64,000 nucleotides of DNA from Balamuthia mandrillaris (GCA_031835245.1 JAVKOQ010000132.1:86366-150365), one strand, 5' to 3'. Positions 10,483 through 22,615 are shown, numbered from the stretch's first letter. The notes: generated by a model from the letters alone, not told the origin. Numbers and translations are program-made.

Positions 10483-12691
10483 GCCGAGAACGAGAACCAC
10501 CAACCACTTCCCAACCAGCTGCTGCCGCTGCTGCTGCTTGTGATGATGCTTTGAAAAATTGTTTAATAACTAATGAGCAAAGAAGCGAGAGGGAGCGGAG
10601 AAAGATAATTACCTCGGTCAGGTCGGCGAGAACCACGACCACCAGAAGATGGAGCGCCCGCTGCCGGAATAGGAGTGGGAACCCGTCTCGGGGGAGAACG
10701 AGAGGTACGTCCATGTTGCTCCTTCTCTCTCAACTGCTCTCGAGTTTGAGGAGGAGCATCCTCCGTGAGTGGAATCCATCCGCTCCTTCGCATGTCCATC
10801 ACGTCCTTGATCATGAAACGAGTACGCGAGGGGAAGGTTTCATCCGAGGACAGCTTGTTCAACCGGCTGAAATAGCGGTCCATAAGTTCTGGTGTCTTGT
10901 TCTTTCTCTCGAGCAGGCCGCCGATGGTAGTCATCAGCTTGCAAAAGGCCTCGATGTCCAACACTGAGGGAGAGGCGGGCAAGAGCACCGCGATAACGCA
11001 TGTGTGGATGATCTTGTCAGTTAACATTTGAAGCTTGAAGAGCTCTCCTATGAATACAATGTCTATTCGGTTTTGTATGTGTGTTTTGTGTTTAAGGCGT
11101 GTCAAAGGAAAAAGCAAACATAAGGAAGGGGAAGCAAAAAAGAAAGAAAACGTACTGCCAAGAAGTCTGTTTCTGACTTTGAGTTCCTGTTCTAGCTTAT
11201 CCTCTGCAGAGAGCTTTTCAAGCTCTTTCTCGATAGCAGCCTTATTCTCAAATTCCTCTTGACACTTGTTCAGCAACAGCCGGCGAAAGGTCTTTGTTTT
11301 TGTTTTTTTTGTTTGTGTTTTTGTTTTTGTTTTTTCGATAAAACGTGAGTAAGGAATGAAGCACGAAACAAGAAGAACACACAAACCTCTTTCTTGCCGT
11401 TGACTTCGAACGTGGGACATTTCTGTTGAAGCTTGACACAGAGCTCAGCATACATGTTGGTAAACTGAGGCTCAGTGAGGGCCTTATCAAAGATGGCCTT
11501 TATGATTTCCTTAAATATATCCACTGTTGAAACTGTTCCTATCAACTCGATCAGTTGCTTGCTCAGCGGCTCAAACTTCTCCAAAGTAAGTTTGTTAAGA
11601 ATTCTATTGTAAAAGAAAAGATAAAAACCATTAAATATTTTGCGAGTTAAAGAGAAAAATAGCTAGGGACGAGTTAAGAGAGAGTCATAGTAATTAGATA
11701 CAAACCCTTTGACTTTTTTGTGGAGTACTTCAGTGGTGTCTTTCGTGGCGGACCGTCGAGAGGGTTGCCACGTGTTGGCAGAAGATTGTTGACCGCCCTC
11801 CTGTCCATACGCACCAGTCTCTCCACCGGCAGCACCATCACCGCTACCAGAGGAGGCGGAAGTAGGTACTGCAGAGGAGGAAGAGCCCTTCCAGCCTCCT
11901 CTGCCGCCGCCACCGCCACCTCGTCCTCTGCCTCCTCCTTGTGACTTGTTTTTCTGAAAACAAGTAATATGGAGATATGAGCACAGATTGCCTCATAAAC
12001 GAAAGAAAGAAAAGGTAGCAAGAAGGGGAAAAGAGAGAGAGAGAGAGAGAGAGAGAGAAGGAAGAGAGAGGATACCCAGTTTCTTCCTCGTCCTCCCCCT
12101 CCACCGCCGCCGCTACCGCCGCCGGCGCCAGGCGTAGAAGCTCCATTGGATCGACGTACGGAGGAGCTTTTTGCTCCTAACATGATGTCATCAATGGCAG
12201 GCAGCCCCTCTGGCTTATCTTTGCACAACTGAACAATAAAAAGTTGTTAATAGTGTTTTCAAATGAACGAGCGAGAGAGAAAATAGAAGCGCGTGGGGAG
12301 GGGGGAGGGAGAGAAGGAAGAAGAGAACGAAAAGAGGAGAGAGGAAAGAAAACGAAAGAGGAGAGATCTCAAGGGAGAAGCAGAGCAAAAAGTGAAAAAA
12401 GAGGGATAAACGTACAGGCTGAAAGAGAAGAAGAAAGGAGGGAGGGTAGACTTTCTTTCCACCAGTAGTGGAAGGACTGACAGCAGCCGCCGCTGCCGCA
12501 GCGGACATGGCCGTGGGCGTCGGAGCGGCGGCAACAGCAGCAACGTCGTTCGTTGTCGTCGCTACCGCTGTTACTTGCCCATTTGTTTCTTGTGTCGGCA
12601 CATCAGTTATCGTTGTTGTTGTTTCGGTGCTTTCCTCTCTCTCCTCCTCGTGGCTGACCACGGGAGTTGATGTTGAGTCCGTTTCGCTCAT
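8929..12691 (-). CDS. eIF4G: Translation initiation factor eIF4G
   Basis: The scaffold of cap-dependent translation, binding eIF4E and eIF4A. ATG at 12689-12691 starts a Thr/Ala-rich N-terminus. Next comes an eIF4E-binding motif, YPPSFLLLFQP, which fits Y-x4-L-hydrophobic and matches the YDREFLLGFQF site of animal eIF4G. After that come KPEGLPAIDDIMLG and two RGG/Gly-rich stretches. The MIF4G domain (about 11600-10820) includes KFEPLSKQLIELI, YAELCVKLQQKCPTFEV, RNIDIVFIGELFKLQML-like and RFMIKDVMDMRRSGW. An MA3 domain (about 9860-9350) includes LHEAATMLLEEYL and YMGDFIGHAVLDDCLP. The gene ends at TAA 8929-8931 without a clear W2 domain, so it resembles shorter plant or protist forms. About nine exons. 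The stop lies 37 bases from the convergent SURF1 stop. Confidence 0.92.
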
Positions 12692-12775
12692 GGTTTGTTG
12701 CTGCTGTTTGAGCAATAGGAGAGAGTGAGAGAAGGAAGAGAGAGAGTGAGAGAAGGAAAGAGAGAGAGTGAGAAG

Positions 12776-12815
<40 letters not shown>

Positions 12816-13087
12816 GAGCACACTGCGTTGTTCAAAAAAAAAGTACTGATGGAAGAGGGGGACATCGAGAAGAGAGAGGAGGAAGAAAGCGAAAGTGAGA
12901 GCGAAAGTGTTTGCGAGAAAGAAGAAACGGAGTTGTGAATTATTTTGTTTTTGAACACTGAGGGGGGAAAAAACGGGGGACAGAAAGAAGAAAAAAAGCA
13001 ATCGGAGTATGAAAATCTAATCTTTCGCTACTTTTTTCCTTCTTCTTCTTCTTTCAGCATTATGAAAGAGAATCGGAAAAATCGCGT

Positions 13088-13132
<45 letters not shown>

Positions 13133-13679
13133 GCGCGAAGAGAGAGCAAGAAGAGTGAGCAAGAAGAGAGAGAAGAGAGAGCAAGAAGAGAGAGACAACG
13201 AACGGGAGGGGGAAAGAAAAAAAGAGAGGAGAAAAAAAAAACATAATCGAAAAGTCGTCGGGAAGCGAACCTGCAGAGCAAAAAAAAAAAAAGGAGGGAA
13301 GATTGCTTTGCTTCCAAATCGATAAATAAAATCAAAAGTAAGAAAGAAAAGAAAAGGCTTCTTCTTCTTCTTCTTCTTTCTTTCTTTTTCTGCTTTCCAC
13401 TCGGCAGAGGGCTTCTTCTTTTCTTCTTCCCCTTTTTATTTATTTATTTATTTATTTTATTGAATATTTCTTTTTTCCTTCTTTTCTTCTTTTCTTCTTA
13501 TTGGCTCTTGGCGAGGGTTCCTTACTCCATCGGGAAACGGAGGCTGCCCTCCTCTCTGCCCTTTGCGTGGGACCCGCAAGGCGTGCGTTCGGACGGGGCT
13601 GTCCCGCGACCGTATCTCCAAATTTCTCAGAATTTCATGACGACATGATAAAGATTTTTATTTTTTTTGGTTTGGAAGG
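12692..13679. other. Divergent upstream region, GA/CT-rich
   Basis: Between eIF4G (minus) and the TPR gene (plus). It is dominated by GA microsatellites at about 12720-12810 and 13090-13240, and CTT and ATTT runs at 13360-13500. It probably contains the 5' untranslated regions and promoters of both genes. No coding region is supported. Confidence 0.5.
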
Positions 13680-14228
13680 ATGATGAAAGTTGGTGGTGCT
13701 GGTGGGGCTGGTGGTGTGGCTTCGAGGCTCACAACGACCGCGACGGGGAGGACTGTGGGTCGGTTTTGTGCGAGGCGTGGCGGGGCAGCGCACCAGCAAC
13801 GACGCTCCTATCACCCCTATCCCTGGTCCGTCCCTCCCTTCTCTCTCGATTTGGAGCTTCAAGAATTGAAGGTGAGCTTTTGTTTTCTCGATTGATCAGC
13901 CTTTTCCTTCCTTCTCTTTCTATATCTTCCTTCCGCTCCAACACGTGTTTTTTTTTAAAACAAAAGCAAGCGAGAGAGCACTTGGAGCAAGAACGATACC
14001 ATAAAGCCATCACGCCACTCGAAAGGTCGCTACAGATTTTAGAGGTGCAGTGTTGATCTTTTTGTCTTTTTAAAGTGTTTGTGTTGATATGCTTATGTGG
14101 CTGGCATCTCACTGTTGAAAACACAAAAAAACCAATCATTGCATATGCAGCCAGCACTAGGGAAGGAGCATCCCAGCGTGAAGGAGTGTCACGCTCAGCT
14201 GGCCCTTGCATTTGCCTCCACGGTACAT

Positions 14229-14269
<41 letters not shown>

Positions 14270-15805
14270 AGTTCGCTTCTCTCCTCTCTGTTCTTCTCCT
14301 CTCGCTCTTCTTCTCTTCTCTTCTTCTCTTCTTCTCTTCTTCTCTTCTTCTCTTCTTCTCTTCTTCTCTTCTTCTCTTCTTCTTTCTCTCTCTTCTCTCT
14401 TCTCTCTTCTCTCTCTTCTCTCTCTTCTCTCTCTTCTCTCTCTTCTCTCTCTTCTCTCTCTTCTCTCTCCCTACTCTCTTCTCTCTTCTCTCTCTTCTCT
14501 CTTCTCTCTTCTCTCTTTCTCTCTCTTCTCTCTTCTCTCTTCTCTCTTCTCTCTCTTCTCTCTTCTCTCTTCTCTCTTCTCTCTTCTCTCTTCTCTCTTC
14601 TCTCTTCTCTCTTCTCTCTTCTCTCTTCTCTCTTCTCTCTCTTATCTCTTCTTGCTCTCTCACATCGCATCAACAACCAAAAGGGCGACAAAGCGAGGGG
14701 AGAACGGCACTTATCTCGCTGGCCAGCCAACAACAAAGACATCGCCGCTTTAGACCGACACTTTGTCTTCTACAGAAACTTAGGCGACCATCAAAAGGCG
14801 CTTTCCTACGCTCAACAGGCTCTTGAGCAATGCGAAAAGCGCTTTTCTTCCGCACCTTATTCTGAAGATGAACAACAACGAACGAGAGCAAGATATTGGT
14901 CTGATATTGGGACCATGATGTTAATGCTTGATAGAAAGAAGGAAGGAGAGACTCTGCTGGAGAAGGGGTTGGCTCTCTTTAGCGATCCCTCTTCCACCAA
15001 TGACAACGATCCTCTGAACGCTCTTATTCATGGTTTAGTTTCTTTCTTGTCGTTCTCTTCATCTCTCTCTCTCTCTCTCTCTCTCTCGCTCATTCATTCT
15101 TTCTTACGAAATAAAAACAATACAGGAGGACTTTTAAACAACATCGCATTAGTTCATTATCTCCTCCACAACGACTCCAAAGGCCAACAACTCTTTCAAC
15201 AATCCATCTCCACCTACAAACAGCATCTCCCCTCCTCCAACAAACAACAAAACAACAATAGCAAGGAAGAAGCAAGCATAGAAACAAGAGCGCTTCAACG
15301 AGAATTGATGGGAGGTTTATACAATCTCGCTCACGCTCTCTCTCACCACAATCAACAGTACGATGCTGAAGATACCCTCAACGAAGCGTTGAAGTTGGCC
15401 GATGCAAAACTCGGTGAGACTCATCCTTCCATCGCTCTCTTCCTCGCTCTCCTCGGTCGCGTCTACGCTCGCTCCAATCGACCTCTCTATGCGGAGGGCA
15501 TTTGGAAGAAGGGCTTGATGTTGCTCTCTTCTTCTTCCTCTTCTTCAGCACTCGAACAACACAACTCCCTTCTTCTTTCTCCTGCTTTGCGTCGCGTGAG
15601 AGAGGAGATGGTGAATGACTATGCAATGTTGTTGAAGCAAATGGGAAGGAGTCAATTGGCCGAAGAACTGCAGCAAAAGTATGCTTCCCCAGCGACGAAG
15701 AAAGAAGATGTTTTGAGGGAGAAAGAAGGGTTCTTTCCGCTTCACGTGCATTGGCATCCGTTTCTTGCTTTGCCTTCTGCTTCTGCTTCTCCTCCTTCTT
15801 TGTAA
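13680..15805 (+). CDS. TPR-repeat protein with a probable mitochondrial presequence
   Basis: ATG 13680 gives an N-terminus rich in Gly, Thr and Arg with no acidic residue for about 50 positions (MKVGGAGGAGGVASRLTTTA...), a good mitochondrial targeting profile. The mature part is helical tetratricopeptide repeats: AREHLEQERYHKAITPLERS, HFVFYRNLGDHQKALSYAQQ, YNLAHALSHHNQQYDAEDTL, LGRVYARSNRPLYAEGIWKK and YAMLLKQMGRSQLAEELQQK. Five exons lie at about 13680-13871, 13967-14044, 14150-14221, 14683-15032 and 15125-15805 (TAA). The repeat style is kinesin-light-chain-like. With the presequence it could be a TTC19-type complex III factor, but that name is a guess. Intron 3 is a 430-base CTCTT array. 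Confidence 0.75.
14234..14652 (+). repeat. CTCTT/CTCTTCTCT minisatellite in an intron
   Basis: A pure pyrimidine array of about 420 bases in intron 3 of the TPR gene. It starts as CT, passes into CTTCT and then CTCTCTTCT units. Pyrimidines lie on the sense strand. It would read open in several frames, but this is only repeat sequence. Confidence 0.95.
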
Positions 15806-16194
15806 GAATAAAAAAGAAAACGAAAACGAAAAACAAGAGAACAGAGAGAGAGAGAGAGAGAGAGATACATTAGAACAAAAAATACTGAAAGAGGAAGAGA
15901 GAGAGAGAGAGGCAAAGATGAAAGATAAAAAAAGACCACTGTCCTCTTGTTCGGAGGACTCGGTCGCTGTATTTAAAAAAAAAAAGAGCAAACAAAAATA
16001 AAGGGTCCATCTTTTTTGCAGTAGAGAGAGAGAGAGAGAAGAGAAGAGAAGAGAAGAGAAGAGAAGAGAAGAGAAGAGAGAGAGAACGAGCAAAGCAAAA
16101 AGGAAACGTTGGGTTCTTGTCTCCTCCAGTTTTTGCACGTTTTTTTTGTTTCCACTTCCTTCTCTTTCTTCTTTCTACATCCAAGTAAAGCAGA

Positions 16195-16350
16195 ATGAAT
16201 GTATGGCAGAAGAAAAGAAGGAAGCTGGGAGGATGGGTTTCTTCCTCCGCCGATGTTCTCGCCTCCTCGTCGTCGGTGGTCCGGTCCGTTTGTCCGTTGG
16301 GTGATGTCGAAGAGGGGGAGAACGGGATACCAGTGTTGGAACAGCATTAA
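16195..16350 (+). CDS. Possible small ORF of 51 residues
   Basis: ATG 16195 to TAA 16350. The product starts MNVWQKKRRKLGGW and ends in an acidic tail (DVEEGENGIPVLEQH). Basic start and acidic end look protein-like, but there is no homology I recognise and no intron signal linking it to a larger gene. It could be chance. Confidence 0.22.
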   Translation: MNVWQKKRRKLGGWVSSSADVLASSSSVVRSVCPLGDVEEGENGIPVLEQH

Positions 16351-16657
16351 AACAAAAAGCAGAGTTGGTTGGTTGGCGGGCAGAACGGCGCAGAGAAGTA
16401 GAGAGAATGGTCAGGAAGAGAGAGCTGCAACGGTATCACCGCGCAAGGATTCCAAGACGTGGGAAGATTAGAGGATAGGGAGCTCCGTCGAGTAAACACT
16501 CGCGCTCGTCGTTGTCAGTATCTCATTACTGAAGGGGGCTTCGTTCGTCGTAAGGCTTTGTGGTTGTAGTCTTCTCCCAAAAATTAGGGCCAGTTGATAT
16601 TGTTCGTAGAATGTTTGTTGTATCTTTTCCTCCCTTTTAGGAGAAGGAGAGAAAAGG

Positions 16658-16840
16658 ATGGCCAACCGAGTCGAAGTGAGCGAAGCGCAACAATTCGAAG
16701 AGGATTGTGGTAGGATGATAATGATGATATGTACAGAAAATGATCAAAATGCTCCTCCAAAGCTTGAAGCCATATATCTTCGTTATCGGCGCCGGAAAGG
16801 GGGCATTAGCATTTCGCTTGCCACTGCCGTCTACAAGTAA
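16658..16840 (+). CDS. Possible small ORF of 60 residues
   Basis: ATG in a good context (AAGGATGGCC) opens a frame MANRVEVSEAQQFEEDCGR... ending in a basic segment LRYRRRKGG and TAA 16838-16840. No family is recognised. An opposing frame over 16468-16665 on the minus strand (ending ...SVYSTELPIL) also looks protein-like, so at most one of the two is likely real. Confidence 0.25.
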   Translation: MANRVEVSEAQQFEEDCGRMIMMICTENDQNAPPKLEAIYLRYRRRKGGISISLATAVYK

Positions 16841-17309
16841 ATAAAAGTTGTCTCTTGTCCTCACCTTCAATAGGAGAAGGCAAGAAACATATGGCAGAAA
16901 AAAGCAAAAAACAATGATCCCCGAACCGCAAATAAAGCGAGAAGCAGCGATAGAAGACGATTAGCAAAAGAAGGGAAGAAGCCTTTTGGTCAGTTGTTGG
17001 TGTTGTTCTTCGCAAGATTGGCAAGCGCGCATTTCATTTCGGTTGAAGGGGTGAACAAAGAGGAGAAGCGAGGTCATGAACGAACAGACAAAGCGAAAAG
17101 TAGGTCGGGGCTGTAGAGGCCTCTCGTTTTTTTCCACGTCAAAGAACAGGGAAGCAAATAGATGATAGTAGTTGCCGCAGAGAACAGAAGGAACCGGCGT
17201 TGAGCCGAAGAAGTTGGATCAGGTCAAAGACAAGGGCATATAGAGAATGGCAAAGAAGATGGAAGGTTGAATAGGATGGATAGCTTGTTTGGGAGAGTAG
17301 TAGAGACAA

Positions 17310-18938
17310 TTATGCCGAAATGTTCAGCATCAGCCTCAACTCGCTGGAAAGCTGGTCCAATGAAGGGGAGGCTGCTGGTGCATGGGGCGGGGGGGCAGGC
17401 TTGTACATGGCGGTGGGCGATGGAGGCGAGGCTCTAAGAGGGACACCAGCGTTTACGGGATAGTCTTGAGGAAAGACGGGCAAAGGCATGTGCTGAGAGT
17501 GAATAGGGTGTGGTTGCTGGGGGTGAGGGGCAGCAAGGTACAAGGCGCCGGCTTTGGTCATGGAGGCAACTAGCTGGTCAAACAAGGCAGAGGAGCTGCC
17601 ACTCTGTTCCAACGGAGGAATGCCAAAGGGGGTGGCAGGAGAAATTGTGGGACTTCCTTCAGGCGAGGACTTGGCCGAGCTGTTGTTGCTTCCGCTGGAA
17701 GGGGAAGGAGGTCGTTGCGGTTGGACTGTGGCGTTGTTGGGAGGGGAGGCGGGGCGTTGGCGAGTAGGGTTATCGGCATAGCGATGAAGGTTGGAGCGGC
17801 TGCCAAGGTTCTTGCTCTTGGCTCCCACGTTGGCGCCTTTCCTTGATTGACGCTTGCCGCCGTTGTTGTTGGATGTCATCATCATGGCAGGAACGGACTG
17901 CGCCCTGCTAATGTTGTTCTTGGCGTGAGGCAATGCGTGAGGGCGAGACGCAGAAGCTATAGCGTCGTTGTCGGCAGGATTGGTATCCAGCGCTGCGTTC
18001 TTGATGTCAGTGCTATTGTCGTTGTTGATGCAGTTCTGCTCTTTCAGGGTCGAAGGCGTAAACGGCTGGGAATGGCGATGATGGTGATGGTTGGTTTGAG
18101 AGACACTATCAACAGAGAGTTTGGAAGGAGAAGAAGACGTGGAGCAAAAAGCAGGAAGGGGAAGGCTGCTTGGCGGCGGCGAATTCTCAAACGCTCCACC
18201 TGCCCATCGCAAGCGCGCAGCTTGAGGCCTAAAGATAATTTTGAATAAAAAATCAAAGAAAAGAGATGAGATCTCAGCTAGATGATGATTTCAAGGCAAA
18301 GATTAGTCTCTTACGTTTGAGGTTCTTTTGGTTGGGTAAAGGAGTTGGAACGAGGTTTGCCTGCTCGGCTGATGTTGGTGGAGGGGAGAGTGCCGCTGCT
18401 CAACGTATTGGCAATAACTTTGGGGGTGACCCGCTTGAGGTGTTTGCCGCTCTCGCTGGCGCCCTTCTTCTTTTTCTTGGGAACGTCCGTCAGGGACCGA
18501 GATTTTCTAATGTTCTGCTGCTGTTGTTGTTGGCGGGAGGGACTGGGCGTCCGGTTGACAGAGTTAGAAGAGAGAACTACGGTTTGGTATTGATCGAGAA
18601 CAAATTCCTGTTTGTTTTTTTGCAAGACCAAAGTCAATCGAAAACGAATAAAGAAAAAACGAGAGAGAGAGAGAGAAAAAAAAAAGGGGAACCAACCTGA
18701 ACAGGAGGAGAGGTAGAGCCTGCCACAGCTACGGTAGAGGGAAAAGCATCAAAGGCGTCCGGTTCGATCCGAGCCAAATATTCCGAGGTCAACGTGGCCA
18801 ACTCCTGCAGTGGAGTCGGTTCGCTAGAAATATATATTAATAAATAATAAATTTACTTTATGAGAAAGAAAATAAAGGGGGGAAAAGACGGCCAAACCTG
18901 AAGCTGAATCGCCGTCGGGTTTCTCGCAGGTAAGACAT
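17310..18938 (-). CDS. Edc1/PNRC-type decapping coactivator
   Basis: A disordered protein with the short linear motif used by Edc1, Edc2 and PNRC2 to bind Dcp1 and activate Dcp2. The C-terminal exon contains RWAGGAFENSPPPSSLPLPA followed by F, which fits the activator YAGxxF (Trp in place of Tyr) followed directly by the Dcp1-binding SPxPSxLPxPxF. Four exons join in phase: ATG 18936-18938 (MSYLRETRRRFSF), 18697-18825, about 18315-18607, and 18231 to TAA 17310-17312. The rest is rich in Ser, Pro, Asn and Gln, with a basic SKKKKKGASESGK-like patch and a C-terminal helix LDQLSSELRLML like the short tail helix of PNRC. Its expected place is the cytoplasmic mRNA decay complex (P-bodies). The match is to a short motif only, so the assignment is good but not certain. 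Confidence 0.72.
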
Positions 18939-19757
18939 CTTTGATTCTCTAACAGGTGATCTTTTCTCTTTCAAATCTATTTTTTTTTCAAATGTTGCAG
19001 AGATGAGGTATGAGAAAAATTTTTTTTTTGATTTTTGTGGAAGGGTTAAAAAATAAAATCAACATTAACAAAAAAAAAATATAAATATATACCACATACC
19101 CTGTTGGTATAAAAATTTTTTGTTGAAAGGGAGGCCACTTGCCAAGGTTGATCAAATCCCCCCTTTCTCCACTTTGTGCGTCTTGCAGACAGACCGTTTC
19201 AAAAAAAATAGTGACAACTGCTAACGCGTGTGCTACTTTGTTTGTTTGGGTGAGCGAAAAAAAAAGTCAAAAAAAAAAAAAGTGCGCGAAAAACGTCAGT
19301 CACTCCAAAAATCATAATCAAATCAAAGCGGAGGACAAATGAGGTAAACTCCGGAGTTGAAATTTTACGGGAAACTACGAAATATGATTTCGGATTGGTG
19401 GTTTCTAGGCGTCCACAGAATACGGGCTACAAAAAAACGAGACAACTGAGGGGTCAGTGGCTTAATTAATGTCGACATGAAGGTAATTCTCAGCGAAAAT
19501 TATTTAGCAATTATCCAAATATTTATCGTCCGAATTTTCTGATAATCGTTCCTCCTTAAAAATTGGTAATCTGACCAACGCACAATGGTTTGGTTTGACA
19601 GTGGTCCTTGTCGACACTAATTTTCCCCGCTGAAAGGAGCGGGGAAGCGGAGAGACCTTTTTGCTGCCCTTTTTTCCCTTGCCATTTCTTTTCAGTCACC
19701 TACATGCATTACTTTAAGGTAGCTCAATCAAAAAATAAAAAAAAGAAACAAAAAGAG
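18939..19757. other. Divergent intergenic region, AT-rich, with TGTCGACA sites
   Basis: Lies between two divergent genes. It is AT-rich (19000-19100 and 19480-19560) and holds two palindromic motif sites, ATGTCGACAT at 19469-19478 and TTGTCGACACT at 19608-19618. No coding region is supported. Confidence 0.5.
19469..19618. promoter_or_regulatory. Two TGTCGACA palindromes upstream of the LRR gene
   Basis: ATGTCGACAT (19469-19478) is a perfect palindrome, and TGTCGACA recurs at 19609-19616. They lie 290 and 150 bases upstream of the next start codon. The same motif recurs in other upstream regions of this window. Confidence 0.4.
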
Positions 19758-20859
19758 ATGGGAAAGCAAGCCGCGGACACGTCGCTTGAAGAAGAAGCCA
19801 CCGCTTCGAAGCGAAGGCGAAGAGCCGAAGAAGAAGGAGCAGAAGAAGCGGAAGAAGAGGAAGAAGGGGAAGAAGAAGAAGAAAAAGAAGAAGAAGAGGA
19901 GGAGGATGAAGAACAAGAAGACGAGGAGGAAGACGAGGAGATTGAGATCGACCAGGTTGGTGAGGAAGAAGACGAGGACGATGACTTTGATGACGGCGAT
20001 GATGCCCAGGAGTTGAAAGATCTCCCTCCACCAAACTCTGAGGTCCTTCAGATCCCCGTCATCAACTCTTCCAGAGCGGCCAAAGCCTACGCTGACCTCA
20101 TCGACAACAGCCCTCACTCCAAAGGTGAAGCTATGCTTCTCCTCCTTCCTCCTCGTGTTCTCCTCACTGACCTTGACGAACCCCCTCAGCCTTGGAGTTC
20201 GAGTCCGGGTACCAGCCTCCCAAAGCGGTCGTCGAGGCCATCTGCCGGCACGGCAACTTCACCAGCCTCACCCTGGTCGGAGGCGACTGGGAGGCCTGGC
20301 TCGGGCGCTTCCCAAGGCTCATGAAGAGGAACCCCCACTTGAGGCGAGTCATCCTCAGCGGCTGCCCCCAGTCCGGCTGCGAGGGCTACGACCGCATGAT
20401 CTACGCCTGCCACTTCCTGCGCGAGTTGGAGCATCTGGATGTCTCTGGTAAGTGCAACCCGCTGCACTCGTGGTCGTGGTCGTTGCTGTCGTCGTTTGCT
20501 GTTACTGCTGCCCCAGCAGTTCGTTGCTGACTTCTTTCCACCACCTTCCCACCCATGCGGCGCTGTTGGCAGATAACTACGAGGAGATGGGCCAAGCAAA
20601 AGCGGTGGCCTTTCTCATCGACAAAGACCATCCCTCGCTCAGGTCCGTCAACCTCGCGAACAACGAGCTGGAGGACGAGCACCTCGAAGCGGTCGTGAGG
20701 GCCGTCAAGAAGGCCGCGCAGAGGAAAACGCTGATCCTGGAGAGCCTCGCGGGCATCGACCTGAACGACAAACAATGGCTCAAGGTCCTGGGCTTGAGAA
20801 GCACTGAGTTTGGCGACAAGAGCAACGAGGACATCCTGCGTCATTTGAGAGAGCATTAG
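19758..20859 (+). CDS. Acidic leucine-rich-repeat protein
   Basis: ATG 19758 is chosen because the frame upstream of it is unlike protein, although an upstream in-frame ATG exists at 19608. The N-terminal third has a basic patch (ASKRRRRAEEE) and then a very acidic Glu/Asp tract of about 80 residues. After the first intron come leucine-rich repeats of the ribonuclease-inhibitor style: FTSLTLVGGDWEAW, HLRRVILSGC, LRELEHLDVSDN, LRSVNLANNELEDEHLEAVV. Introns lie at about 20125-20189 and 20447-20572, and the gene ends at TAG 20857-20859. An acidic tract plus LRRs recalls ANP32 or tropomodulin-like layouts, but no specific family is supported. Probably nuclear or cytosolic. Confidence 0.72.
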
Positions 20860-21408
20860 AGAGAGAGAACGCGTATACACCAGCAGTTCGCTTATAAGCA
20901 CCCCCATTCCACGCCGTTTGCCTCCATCATCCACAGCTCACAGAGAGCCGGCTGGCCCTGTCAGGACTCTCGGTGTGCCGTGCGTAAGCAGGTCACCATC
21001 CGCTGAGAGAAGAGAGGTCATTGGAATGCAACAGCAGATGCCAACGTTCAACGACCTGCAGAGACTGTTGGCCTACTGTGCGTCGGAAGGAGAGAGCAAG
21101 GGAGAGATGGCTGGACCTGTTGAGCAAAGAAGCAGCAACAAAAAAAGAGGAGAAGAAGGTTGATGAGGAGAGGAACTCCAAGAGACTGGCCTCCTCGGGT
21201 CGAGGCTAGCTTGGTGGAGCGACATTCCTGCTGCAGCCTTGGTTCCGGAAGAGAGAGAGCAGCCACAGAGAGAGAGAGAGAGAGAGAGAGTCAGCTAGGC
21301 GAAGAGGGAGGGGTTGGAAGAGGCCCATCCCGTTCGTGGCAACGTTGCGTCGGCTGAAGCTGTTTTATACAAAAATAAATAATAAAGCAAAAGCAAAAGA
21401 GAGAGATA
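20860..21408. other. Intergenic, no gene supported
   Basis: The 3' flank of the LRR gene and 5' flank of the next plus-strand gene. Several short open frames here overlap in different phases without protein character. One GA microsatellite lies at 21260-21290. Confidence 0.4.
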
Positions 21409-22584
21409 ATGTTTGCTGGGGGTGCACGGACGGCGGACGCCCCGGTCCGCCACGCCCGGTGGCCGCCCTACTGCGAGGGCTTCCCCGAGGACTACGCCCT
21501 GTGCTCCGAGCTCTTTCCCAACTGGTGCGAGGAGCTCCAGAACCCCAAGTGCTCCCTCGCTTTTCTCGTCCCTCGCCTCGACGTCACCTCCGTACATCCT
21601 TTCTTTCAGCTTCGTCTTCTTCTTTCTTCTTCTAACTCTCTCTCTCTCCTCTCTCTTCCTGTTACCTATGATAAGGGCTTCTCCTTGGAGCGTGTGGCCG
21701 GCGAGGAATGGCAGCTCTCCCTGTGGACGCACAAGGAACAGGCGGAGGGAGCTCGGTACGCGTTGGAGCTGGCCGCACGGGCCTCCCGTCACTGCCGAGG
21801 CGAGCTCAGCACGTGCGATAAAGATGGGCTTGAGTACAGTTTGCGATGGCGCTACGTTCCTTCTTCGGTTTGCTTTCTTCTTCTTTCGTTCTTCGTTCTT
21901 GCTCTTCTTCTTGTTCTTCTGCTTCTTGTTCTTGTAGTTCTTGTTCTTGTTCTTGTTCTTGTTCTTCTTCTTCTTCTTCTTCTTCTTCTTCTTCTTCTTC
22001 TTCTTCTTCTTCTTCTTCTGCTGCTTCTTCTTCTTCTGCTTCTTCTTGTTCTTGTTCTTCTTCTTCTTGTTCTTCTTCTTGTTCTTCTTCTTGTTCTTCT
22101 TCTTCTTCTTCTTCTTCTTCTTCTTCTTCTTCTTCTTCTTCTTGTTCTTGTTCTTTGCTTCTTCTCATAGAGCTTTTCACACAACAACAACATTAGCTGG
22201 GGCCAAGGAGACGTTGGAGTAACTATTCGAGAACGTCCCATTGCGATTTTGTGGTCGGCAAAGCCAAAACTCTGAACCACGTTACCTTGCGTACAAGAGC
22301 AAGCTTTGGCTGTAATGCTTTCTTCCGCTTTTCATTTTTCATTTTTCTTCTTCTCTCCTTTGTTCTATACTCTCGTTCTTGTTCTTCTGTTCCTTTCCCT
22401 TTTCTTTCTTTCTTTCTCTCTTGTCGTATCTTTGTTATTGTTTTTGTTATTGATGCGTTTTATGCAGTTTCTTTCAGCGTTCCAACGATGGGAACAATGG
22501 ACGGGTTGAACTATGGAGTGTCCGTATTGGTAAACGCGGGGAGATGGACCATCGGAACAGAGGTTCAATCCAGGTTTCGTCTCT

Positions 22585-22615
<31 letters not shown>

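Larger units (their letters stand above)
15806..17309. other. Region between convergent genes, mostly GA-rich, with weak small ORFs
   Basis: Follows the TPR gene stop and precedes the stop of the minus-strand decapping-factor gene. It holds GA runs at 15845-15915 and a GAGAA array at 16025-16085. Two or three short open frames are mentioned separately. The rest looks like untranslated sequence. Confidence 0.45.

Noticed and set aside
14157-14740. Long Glu/Arg and Ser/Leu frames over the CTCTT array
   Set aside because: Repeat sequence in an intron; splice signals on both sides exclude it from the TPR protein.
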